Origin: an uncultured Sphingopyxis sp.
GTDB taxonomy: Bacteria > Pseudomonadota > Alphaproteobacteria > Sphingomonadales > Sphingomonadaceae
Direction: 5' to 3'
Assembly: GCA_936933955.1 (NCBI GenBank)
Contig: CAKZIN010000090.1
Span: 1 to 41,075, forward strand
Length of the DNA: 41,075 bases
How positions within the stretch are numbered: position 1 is the stretch's first letter; each line of letters starts with the position of its first letter. Below are positions 17,617 through 24,320 of the stretch, piece by piece. The position numbers and the translations under genes were made by a program. The notes below the pieces were generated by a model that was not told where the DNA came from, searched no databases, and worked only from the letters and a program-made list of their open reading frames with translations.

Positions 17617-18252
17617 ATGCGTCCAAAGCTTGCCGTGCCGTTGTTGGCCACCGCGTTGCTGCTCACTGCCTGCGAGCGAGCCGGCGAAAGCACCACGACG
17701 ACAACCGTCACCACCGAGGAAAAGGCGCCTGCCGGAGCGGACCGCAACGCGCCCCCTGCCCCGCCGCCAGCCCCACCGCCCATTCCTGCAACGGCGGTGC
17801 CGACCGGTCCCCGGCCGTTCGATCAGGTGGCGAGTGACGGTATCGGCGACTTCCGCCTCGGCGCCACGCTCGCGAACGTGCGCCGCGCTATCCCGGGACT
17901 CGAGGTCGACGAGGCGATGGAGGGCAGCACCTGCCGCTACATTGAGGACGCGCGCCGCAATGGTGTGGCGGCAATGCTGGGTGACGGCGACCGCATCGTC
18001 CGGGTGGATGTCGACGAAGGCAATATCGCGACCGACCGCGGCATCCGGATCGGCTCCACCGCCGCTCAGGTCCGCGCCGCCTACCCCGGCGTGGTCGAGG
18101 AGCCGCATAACTACACCGACGGGAAATATCTCAAGGTCCGCAGCCCCGACCGCACCACAGGACTGGTGTTCGAGACCGACGCCTCGGGCAAAGTCGAGCG
18201 CTATCGCGTCGGGCGTTGGGATGAGGTGCAGTGGGTGGAGGGCTGCTCCTGA
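17617..18252 (+). CDS. predicted lipoprotein
   Basis: A 211-residue protein with a signal peptide and lipobox (MRPKLAVPLLATALLLTAC; Cys19). A Thr-rich and then Pro-rich linker (residues 25-65) is followed by a folded domain with DGIGDFRLGATLANVRRAIPGL and CRYIEDARRNGVAAMLGDGDRIVRVDV. The repeated pattern of G-x-R-x-G-x-T/S-x-x-x-V-R-x-A-x-P suggests two related halves of a BLIP/PepSY-like fold, which is a guess. GGAGA before the ATG sets the start, two bases after the aroC stop. The end overlaps the PhzF-like gene. Function unknown. Confidence 0.75.
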   Translation: MRPKLAVPLLATALLLTACERAGESTTTTTVTTEEKAPAGADRNAPPAPPPAPPPIPATAVPTGPRPFDQVASDGIGDFRLGATLANVRRAIPGLEVDEAMEGSTCRYIEDARRNGVAAMLGDGDRIVRVDVDEGNIATDRGIRIGSTAAQVRAAYPGVVEEPHNYTDGKYLKVRSPDRTTGLVFETDASGKVERYRVGRWDEVQWVEGCS

Positions 18253-19061
18253 CGCCCCGCCGACTGGTCCAGGTCGACGCCTTTGCGTGCCGGCCTTTCG
18301 AGGGCAATCCGGCCGCGGTCGTCCCGTTGGAGACGTGGCCCGACGACAGCTGGCTGCAGGCGGTGGCGGCGGAGAACAACCTCTCCGAAACCGCCTTCAC
18401 CGTGCCCGATGCCAGCGGCGCGGCGGACTTCGAGCTACGCTGGTTCACGCCGACGTGCGAGGTCGATCTGTGCGGCCACGCGACGCTCGCGGCCGGGCAC
18501 GTCCACCTTGGCGACGCGCCCGATCGGCAGGAGGTGCGGTTTGCGACTCGGCAGGCCGGGGTGCTGACCGTCGCGCGGGAAGATGGCGGATACGCCATGT
18601 CGCTCCCCGCCTACCCGCCCGCCCCGCGCGAAATGACGGCGATGCAACAGGCGATGGGTGGCGATCCCGTCGCGGCGCTTCACCATCCCGCAGGTTATGC
18701 GCTGTTCGTCTACGCGGGCGCGGCGGAGGTGCTGGCGCTCAAGCCCGACTTCGCGGCGTTGGCGGAAATGGGCGACACGCTCAACATCGCCACCGCCCCG
18801 GCGGGCACGTTGGAGCGAGCGGCGGGCGCCCACTTCATCAGCCGGGTTTTCGCGCCCGCGGCGGGCGTGAACGAAGATCCGGTGACCGGCTCGGCACATG
18901 CCGTCCTCGCCCCCTATTGGGCGGCACGCCTGGAGTGCGACGAGCTGCGAGCGTTTCAGGCGAGCGTGCGCGGCGGACACTTGCGCTGCCGGGTGGAGCG
19001 CGACCGCGTCATCCTCATCGGTCAGGCGGTGACCGTCATCGAAGGCCGCCTGTTCGCCTAG
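18231..19061 (+). CDS. PhzF-family isomerase/epimerase
   Basis: A 276-residue protein of the PhzF fold (two diaminopimelate-epimerase-like domains). It shows FEGNPAAVV, the catalytic Glu53 in NNLSETAF, CEVDLCGHATLAAGH, and the C-terminal EDPVTGSAHAVLAPYW. No phenazine genes are nearby, so it is one of the many family members of unknown substrate. The GTG at 18231 gives the longest form, overlapping the previous gene by 22 bases. GGAGGG sits at 18236-18241, inside the coding region, so a later non-ATG start near 18249 cannot be excluded. The end overlaps the convergent serine hydrolase gene by four bases. Confidence 0.87.
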   Translation: MGGGLLLTPRRLVQVDAFACRPFEGNPAAVVPLETWPDDSWLQAVAAENNLSETAFTVPDASGAADFELRWFTPTCEVDLCGHATLAAGHVHLGDAPDRQEVRFATRQAGVLTVAREDGGYAMSLPAYPPAPREMTAMQQAMGGDPVAALHHPAGYALFVYAGAAEVLALKPDFAALAEMGDTLNIATAPAGTLERAAGAHFISRVFAPAAGVNEDPVTGSAHAVLAPYWAARLECDELRAFQASVRGGHLRCRVERDRVILIGQAVTVIEGRLFA

Positions 19062-20167
19062 AGCGCCGCCATAGCCTGCGCGAGCTTCGCGCGGACGTTG
19101 GGGATTTGCGCGTCGGTCGAAATGCCCAGCCGCACCACCGTCAGCCGTTGCGAGGGCGAGACGACGATATACTGCCCCTGATGCCCGATGCAGGCGAACA
19201 GGTCGGCGGGTCCACGCTCCGGCCATAGCGCGGGGTCGCTCCCCGACGGGCGCGGCCGGTTGAGCCAGATGTGCCCGCCGTAGCCGCCATCGCGCGGAGA
19301 GGGGGTGCGCATGAAGTCGACCCAGCTTTCAGGCAGCAGCCGCGTCCCTTCGGGCGTCACCCCGCCGCGGCGCAACAGCTCACCGAACTTGGCAAAGTCG
19401 CGCGCGGTGGCGTGCATGATCGACCCACCGATCATCGTCCCGCGCGCGTCGAACTCCGGCGTCAGGCTGGTCATGCCGAGCGGCCCTGACAGGCGCCCGT
19501 GCAGGAACTCCAGCACCGCCTGCCGCCGCACGGCAGGGTCTTCGCTGTCGGTCAGCGCACGCGCGACGATGTCGGCGAGGATGACGCTGGTGGCGCTCGA
19601 ATAGACGAAGCGTTCGTTGGGGGTCGCCACCGCTGGTTTGCCCTCCGCGAAACCGGCCATGTCGCGCACCTCGTCGCCGAACAGCATCTTCACCGTATCC
19701 GCGTTCCACGGCGGATCGCTCTCCTCCAGGTGGTCGAGGCCCGAGCTCATGTGGAGAAGGTGCCGCAGTGTGATCCGCCCGCGCGGGTCGCCGTGCCGCC
19801 GCCACGCCGGGATGGGCGCGGGCTCATCGAGCGCGAGGCGGCCGTCGGCGACCAGCTGGCCGATCATCGCCGCGGTGATGCTCTTGGCCATCGACCAGCT
19901 GATAAGCCGCGAATTGGGCCCGAACCCCGGCGCATAGGCTTCATAGATCGGCTGGCCGTCGCGCAGGATCAGCAGCGCGCGAGTTTCGCCCATCGCCTCT
20001 CGGTCCGACATCAGCGCATCGAGCGCCGCAACGCTGGCCGACGGCAGCGCTCCGGTGGGCGTCAGCACCCGCGCAGCGCCCGCGGCCGGTGCACGGGAAC
20101 TCCCGCATGCGGCGAGCGGAGCGGTGAGCAGCGCGAGGCTTGCCAAGGCGAGGGCTTTGCGGTTCAT
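19058..20167 (-). CDS. serine hydrolase lipoprotein, beta-lactamase/class C fold
   Basis: A 369-residue protein with a lipoprotein signal (lipobox LAAC, Cys21), so attached to a membrane outside the cytoplasm. The catalytic motifs of the class C beta-lactamase/esterase fold are present: SMAK with Ser92 and Lys95, YSS with Tyr189, and GHQGQY replacing the KTG box near the C terminus. That last box is common in esterases and peptidases of the family, so antibiotic resistance should not be assumed. Its ATG shares the palindrome CATG with the divergent gene. The start MNRKAL is chosen for its lysine-bearing signal peptide. Confidence 0.88.
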   Translation of the reverse strand: MNRKALALASLALLTAPLAACGSSRAPAAGAARVLTPTGALPSASVAALDALMSDREAMGETRALLILRDGQPIYEAYAPGFGPNSRLISWSMAKSITAAMIGQLVADGRLALDEPAPIPAWRRHGDPRGRITLRHLLHMSSGLDHLEESDPPWNADTVKMLFGDEVRDMAGFAEGKPAVATPNERFVYSSATSVILADIVARALTDSEDPAVRRQAVLEFLHGRLSGPLGMTSLTPEFDARGTMIGGSIMHATARDFAKFGELLRRGGVTPEGTRLLPESWVDFMRTPSPRDGGYGGHIWLNRPRPSGSDPALWPERGPADLFACIGHQGQYIVVSPSQRLTVVRLGISTDAQIPNVRAKLAQAMAAL

Positions 20168-20522
20168 GGCCGCGGTGCGTAGCCCAGCCCCCCGCCCCGC
20201 CTCAACCCGCCCGCGTGCCCGCGCCCGCACTTGGCTGTGGATCGCACTGGCGGCGATTGCGGCGGTGCTTGTCTGGCGCGGACCCTATTGGCTGACGCAG
20301 GCGCAGGTCGGCGCCAACTACGGCGCCCGCATCGGTTGTTCGTGCCGCTTCGTCCAGGGCCGCGACCTCAACAGCTGCGCAACCGATTTCGAGCCGGGCA
20401 TGGAGCTCGTTTCGATCAGCGAGACCAGCGACCCGCCGGGGATCGAGGCGCGCGTGCCGCTGCTGGCGAGCGCGCGGGCGCGTTACGTCGCCGGAACTGG
20501 CTGCCTGCTCGAAAGCGACTGA
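20166..20522 (+). CDS. small membrane-anchored protein paired with serine hydrolase
   Basis: A 118-residue protein. An Arg/Pro-rich cytoplasmic start is followed by one membrane segment (TWLWIALAAIAAVLVW, about 23-38) and an exported domain with GCSCRFVQGRDLNSC and a final Cys in GTGCLLES. Four Cys suggest disulfides. The ATG overlaps the divergent gene's start by two bases. The end overlaps the convergent mnmA gene by 40 bases. The head-to-head pairing suggests, but does not prove, that it works with the hydrolase. No family name is recalled. Confidence 0.7.
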   Translation: MAAVRSPAPRPASTRPRARARTWLWIALAAIAAVLVWRGPYWLTQAQVGANYGARIGCSCRFVQGRDLNSCATDFEPGMELVSISETSDPPGIEARVPLLASARARYVAGTGCLLESD

Positions 20523-21631
20523 GCGTCCGCCTCCCATGGCTGCGTCGCTGCGATCCAGCCCCCGCCGAGAACGCGCGACCCGCGATAGAACACCGCCGCC
20601 TGTCCCGGGGCGACGCCATACTCCGGGGCGTCGAAATGCACCGAACCGCCATCCCACCGTGCGGGAGCCGGGCGCGCCAACGAGCGCACCTTGACCTCGA
20701 TTTGCCCGGCTAGCTCCTCGTGCGAGGCGAGGAGATTGCAGCGTTCAAGCCGCGCGCTGCGCACTGCGAGCGCCGCGCGCGGGCCGACAACCACCGCGTT
20801 GGGGGCAGCGTCGATCGCGACGACGTAGAGCGGCTCGGTAAGGCCCCCGATCTCTAGTCCGCGACGCTGGCCGACGGTGTAGTGGACGATGCCGCGATGC
20901 GTGCCGATGCGGGTCCCCTCGCGCGTCAGGATCGGCCCCGGCGCCACGCGCCCTGGGCGCACCCGCTCCACCACCGCGGCGTAATCGCCATCGGGCACGA
21001 AGCAGATGTCCTGGCTGTCGGGCTTGCCCGCAACACGCAGGCCAAGCTGCTCCGCAATCGCGCGCACTTGCGTCTTGGGGAGGTCGCCGAGCGGAAAGCG
21101 GAGGTAATCCAACTGCTCGCGCTTGGTGGCGAATAGAAAGTAGCTCTGGTCGCGAGCGGGATCGGCACCGCGATGCAGCTCTACCCCGCCCGCGCCTTCG
21201 ACACGCCGCACATAATGCCCCGTCGCGAGCGCATCCGCGCCAAGCTCCCGCGCATACGTCAGGAGGTCGGTGAACTTCGGCCCTTCGTTGCACGTGACGC
21301 ACGGGATTGGCGTGCGTCCAGCGAGGTAGGCGTCGGCGAAGCGCTCCACCACGTCGCTGCGAAAGGCCGAGGCATGTTCGAGGACGTGGTGTCGGAACCC
21401 CAGCCGCGCCGCCACCGCCGCCGCATCGCGAATGTCGTCGCCCGCGCAGCACGCCCCCGGTCGGCGGGGACCCGAGGGTGAGTCGTACAGGCGTAGCGTC
21501 AGCCCGATAACCTCGGCCCCGCTCGCATGCGCGAGTGCAGCGACGACACTCGAATCAACGCCGCCCGACATGGCGACGACGATCCGGCGCGCGCTAAGCG
21601 GCTGGGGCAACTGAAGATCGACGGGAAGCAC
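20483..21631 (-). CDS. mnmA: tRNA 2-thiouridine(34) synthase MnmA
   Basis: Thiolates the wobble uridine of tRNA-Lys, -Glu and -Gln. The 382-residue product has the ATP pyrophosphatase loop SGGVDSS (22-28), the catalytic Cys114 in CVTCN and the second active Cys210 in DSQDICFVPDG, and the tRNA-binding centre GIVHYTVGQRRGL. The start is a GTG. A GGAG lies 16 bases before it, so the initiation site is not strongly marked. It is convergent with, and overlaps, the small membrane protein gene. Confidence 0.93.
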   Translation of the reverse strand: MLPVDLQLPQPLSARRIVVAMSGGVDSSVVAALAHASGAEVIGLTLRLYDSPSGPRRPGACCAGDDIRDAAAVAARLGFRHHVLEHASAFRSDVVERFADAYLAGRTPIPCVTCNEGPKFTDLLTYARELGADALATGHYVRRVEGAGGVELHRGADPARDQSYFLFATKREQLDYLRFPLGDLPKTQVRAIAEQLGLRVAGKPDSQDICFVPDGDYAAVVERVRPGRVAPGPILTREGTRIGTHRGIVHYTVGQRRGLEIGGLTEPLYVVAIDAAPNAVVVGPRAALAVRSARLERCNLLASHEELAGQIEVKVRSLARPAPARWDGGSVHFDAPEYGVAPGQAAVFYRGSRVLGGGWIAATQPWEADAQSLSSRQPVPAT

Positions 21632-21726
21632 GGGAATGGCACCATACTCCGCGGACGTGCGTCGGGCAAACTCGGAGCGGACCTGCTCTTTACCCCCTCT
21701 TCAGCATGTTCGCCTAATCGAGGGGG

Positions 21727-22077
21727 ATGCAGCACAGCTTCATACCCCACGCGGATGCGGCCGGGATCGATCCGCTCGATGCGGTGCCGTTCGATCTGTT
21801 ACGCGCGATGATCGCCCAGCAGCAGCGCGAAACGCCGACCGTGCGAGCGCTGCATCGCGGCATGAACGCGCAGGCCGCTCAACCAGCGCACGGCCTGCTG
21901 CTGGGGCGTGAGCGGTTGACCGGTTCCTTCTTCGCGATGAGCGGTGCCCGCCCTCCACTGCGTGAAACCGGCGTTAACCAAGCCGCTTCAAACGAAGTTG
22001 AGGGCGCAGGCGGTACCTCGATCGGCAACGAAGAGGCGTCGGATGACGACGCCGCCAAGGCATCGAGGTTCGCATGA
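21727..22077 (+). CDS. small ORF coupled to sciP
   Basis: A 116-residue ORF. Its first half has normal GC-rich third positions and a plausible helical sequence (DPLDAVPFDLLRAMIAQQQRE). The second half is Gly/Ser/Asp-rich and looks disordered. GAGGGG precedes the ATG closely. It overlaps the sciP start by four bases (ATGA), suggesting coupling. It could instead be only a leader containing the sciP promoter: a CtrA-like half-site lies inside its second half. No family is recognised. Confidence 0.5.
   Translation: MQHSFIPHADAAGIDPLDAVPFDLLRAMIAQQQRETPTVRALHRGMNAQAAQPAHGLLLGRERLTGSFFAMSGARPPLRETGVNQAASNEVEGAGGTSIGNEEASDDDAAKASRFA
21974..21980 (+). promoter_or_regulatory. possible CtrA half-site before sciP
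   Basis: TTAACCA, about 94 bases before the sciP start, matches the CtrA half-site TTAACC(A/T). In Caulobacter, CtrA activates sciP, so the position is sensible. One half-site is weak evidence. Confidence 0.3.
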
Positions 22078-22373
22078 AGCACGATACGTTCATCCGCCCG
22101 GAACATGTCATCGGGCCGCTGGGCGAGCCGCTCACGCTCGACACCCTCCCTCCGCCCGAAACCCGTCGCTGGGTTGTTCGGCGTAAGGCGGAGGTCGTCG
22201 CGGCGGTGACCGGCGGGCTGCTCAGCGTCGATGAAGCGTGCGAACGATATTCGCTGACGCTCGAGGAATTCGCCGGATGGCAGCGCGCCATCGATCGGGC
22301 GGGGATGCCGGGCCTGCGAGTGACCCGCATCCGGCACTATCGCGACCTCTACGACCGTATGCAGCGGTACTGA
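22074..22373 (+). CDS. sciP: SciP-like CtrA inhibitor (DUF1153)
   Basis: In Caulobacter, SciP binds the cell-cycle regulator CtrA and represses its target promoters, restricting them to the right stage. The 99-residue product carries the family core: GPLGEPLTLDTLPPPETRRW (13-32), VRRKAEVVAAVTGGLLSVDE forming the first helix-turn-helix helices, and CERYSLTLEEFAGWQRAIDR, ending in LRVTRIRHYRDL. The N terminus is about eight residues longer than the shortest homologues. It starts inside the preceding ORF's stop. The role here is inferred from the family. Confidence 0.88.
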   Translation: MKHDTFIRPEHVIGPLGEPLTLDTLPPPETRRWVVRRKAEVVAAVTGGLLSVDEACERYSLTLEEFAGWQRAIDRAGMPGLRVTRIRHYRDLYDRMQRY

Positions 22374-22441
22374 GTGACGCCAACGGAACCGCGTCTTCAA
22401 AAGGATCAGAACGCCCTTCAATTGTTTCGCACCCGACGACA

Positions 22442-22466
22442 GGAACCGTTTCGGCGACGACACGTT
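22442..22466 (+). promoter_or_regulatory. sigma-EcfG-type general stress promoter
   Basis: GGAAC (22442-22446) and CGTT (22463-22466) are separated by exactly 16 bases, the alphaproteobacterial EcfG promoter pattern. It lies about 75 bases before the GlsB/YeaQ-family stress membrane protein, a typical target of this regulon. Confidence 0.75.
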
Positions 22467-22541
22467 TTCTGGTCAACCTTCACGGCAACGTGATGGGTGC
22501 AATCCGGCCCGGTGAATTAGGGGGTCGCAAGGAGGGTTAGC

Positions 22542-22811
22542 ATGAACTTCATTATTTGGCTCATCGTCGGCGGCATCATCGGCTGGCTCGCAAGCATCGT
22601 GATGCGCACCGATGCGCAGCAGGGCATCTTCCTCAACATCATCGTTGGCATCGTCGGCGCGTTCGTCGGTGGCTGGCTGATCAGCCCGCTGCTCGGCGCT
22701 GGCAACATTAACGACGGTTCGTTCAACATCATGTCGCTGGTGAGCGCCTTTATCGGTGCGCTGATCCTGCTGGCGATCGTAAACCTGGTGCGTCGCGGTT
22801 CGGTTCGCTAA
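22542..22811 (+). CDS. GlsB/YeaQ/YmgE-family stress membrane protein
   Basis: An 89-residue inner membrane protein with three hydrophobic segments (about 2-21, 29-50 and 62-83). The glycine pattern is typical of the transglycosylase-associated family: IVGGIIGWLAS and NIIVGIVGAFVGGWL. The family is commonly induced by general stress, and an EcfG-type promoter lies upstream. GGAGG before the ATG is a strong ribosome binding site. A strong terminator follows, so it is monocistronic. Its molecular role is unknown. Confidence 0.9.
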   Translation: MNFIIWLIVGGIIGWLASIVMRTDAQQGIFLNIIVGIVGAFVGGWLISPLLGAGNINDGSFNIMSLVSAFIGALILLAIVNLVRRGSVR

Positions 22812-22832
22812 TTCGAGCTTCGACGACCAAAG

Positions 22833-22863
22833 AAAAGGCGGCGGGGAAACCCGCCGCCTTTTT
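22833..22863 (+). terminator. intrinsic terminator after stress membrane gene
   Basis: GGCGGCGGG (22837-22845) pairs with CCCGCCGCC (22850-22858) around GAAA, followed by TTTTT. The A run before it makes it bidirectional in form. Confidence 0.93.
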
Positions 22864-22889
22864 CGTGTCTGCAAAGCGCACGGTAGCGC

Positions 22890-22918
22890 TTGCGGTAAGT
22901 GATTTAGATCGATAACAC
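22890..22918 (+). promoter_or_regulatory. possible sigma-70-type promoter of efflux operon
   Basis: TTGCGG (22890-22895) and TAACAC (22913-22918) are 17 bases apart, about 47 bases before the adaptor start. The match is moderate. No linked repressor gene is present in the window. Confidence 0.4.
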
Positions 22919-22964
22919 ACGCCCCTCTCCTCAGGCGGGCGTTGCCCGCGGCACAAGGTCCGAG

Positions 22965-24305
22965 ATGGGCATGAACTATGAGCCGGGCGCGATCGGCGCC
23001 GCTCCCTCCAACGAAACCGTGTTCGTCGAAAGTCACGTCCGCGACGCGCCGGCCGCGGTCGATAACCGCCGCCGCAACATCAAGCGTGCGGGCATCGGCG
23101 CCGGTATCGTGCTAGCGCTCGCCGCGGGGTACTTCGCGTTTGCCCGGCCAGAGGGTGAGGCGACCCAGACGACTTCGACGACAACGACCACCGCAACCGA
23201 AACCAAGGGTGGCCGCGGCCGGGCGGCGCCGCGGGTGACGGTCATCGTCCCCGGTCGCACGCAGGTGGCGCGTGTCATCTCCACCACCGGTTCGCTCGCC
23301 GCACGACGGGAGATGCCGGTCGGGGTTGCGGGCGAAGGCGGACAGGTCACCCGCGTATGGGTGGAGCCCGGCCAGTGGGTGCGCGCAGGCCAGGTGCTCG
23401 CGTCGGTCGATCGTCAGGTGCAGGGCCAGCAGATTGCCCAGCTCCGCGCGCAGATCGCGGTCGCCCAGGCGGACGCCAACCTCGCCCAATCGGAGCTCGC
23501 ACGTGCGTCGCAGCTCGTCGCGCGCGGCTTTGTCAGTCGCGCCGACATCGAGCGCCGCACCGCGCAGCGCGATGCCGCGGCGGCACGCGTCAACGTCGTG
23601 CGCGCGCAGCTCGCCGAAGCGCAGGCGCGCACCGGCCGTCTCGACATCCGCGCGCCCGAGGCTGGGCTGGTCCTCACCCGTGCGGTGGAGCCGGGCCAGA
23701 TCGTCAGCCCGGGAAGCGGGGTCTTGTTTCGCATTGCCCGCGGCGGTGAGATGGAGATGCGCGCACTGGTGGGTGAAGGCGACCTCGTCAGCCTTTCGAC
23801 CGGGGTTCGCGCGGACGTTACGCCGGTTGGCAGCGATCGCAGCTACCGCGGCCAGGTGTGGCAGATCTCTCCGGTTATCGATCCGACCACGCGTCAGGGC
23901 ACGGCGCGGATCGCGATCCCCTACGCCGCGGGGCTGCGGCCGGGCGGCTTTGCGGAGGCGCGGATCACCGCCGGCGGCGCGACCGCCCCGCAGCTCCCGC
24001 AATCGGCGGTGCAGTCCGACGACAACGGCAGCTACGTCTACATCATCGGAAGCGACAACAAGGTCGCGCGGCGCAACATCGTCATCGGCAACGTGACCGA
24101 CGCGGGTATCTCTGTCGCGAGCGGGCTCGATGGCACCGAAGCCGTCGTGCAATCTGCCGCGCCCTTCCTCACCATCGGTCAGCAAGTGGTGCCGGTGCGC
24201 CAGACGCAACCGGCTGCGGAGCCGGCGGCGAGCGCGCCCACCCCTGCGCCCGCGGCGACGCCGGCCGGGGCGACACCGCCCTCCGCCCCCGCAGCGAAGC
24301 GATAG
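22965..24305 (+). CDS. RND efflux periplasmic adaptor (membrane fusion protein)
   Basis: Bridges the inner membrane RND pump to an outer membrane channel. The 446-residue product has an unusually long cytoplasmic start (about 40 residues), one membrane anchor (IGAGIVLALAAGYFAFA), and a Thr-rich linker. A lipoyl-like half (VAGEGGQVTRVWVEPGQWVRAGQVLASVD), a long alpha hairpin (about 150-215) and beta-barrel domains follow. The tail is Ala/Pro-rich. A second ATG two codons downstream is also possible. It is followed after 15 bases by the pump gene. No outer membrane factor is nearby, so a shared TolC-type channel is likely. Confidence 0.9.
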   Translation: MGMNYEPGAIGAAPSNETVFVESHVRDAPAAVDNRRRNIKRAGIGAGIVLALAAGYFAFARPEGEATQTTSTTTTTATETKGGRGRAAPRVTVIVPGRTQVARVISTTGSLAARREMPVGVAGEGGQVTRVWVEPGQWVRAGQVLASVDRQVQGQQIAQLRAQIAVAQADANLAQSELARASQLVARGFVSRADIERRTAQRDAAAARVNVVRAQLAEAQARTGRLDIRAPEAGLVLTRAVEPGQIVSPGSGVLFRIARGGEMEMRALVGEGDLVSLSTGVRADVTPVGSDRSYRGQVWQISPVIDPTTRQGTARIAIPYAAGLRPGGFAEARITAGGATAPQLPQSAVQSDDNGSYVYIIGSDNKVARRNIVIGNVTDAGISVASGLDGTEAVVQSAAPFLTIGQQVVPVRQTQPAAEPAASAPTPAPAATPAGATPPSAPAAKR

Positions 24306-24320
24306 GCGAGGCACGCGGCG

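Noticed and set aside
19058..20167. Serine hydrolase as an antibiotic-resistance beta-lactamase
   Set aside because: The third box is HxG-like rather than KTG, and the protein is a lipoprotein; esterase or peptidase activity is at least as likely.
22385..22413. Second EcfG-like box GGAAC before the stress membrane gene
   Set aside because: The nearest CG follows after 22 bases and is not followed by TT, outside the accepted 16-17 base spacing.
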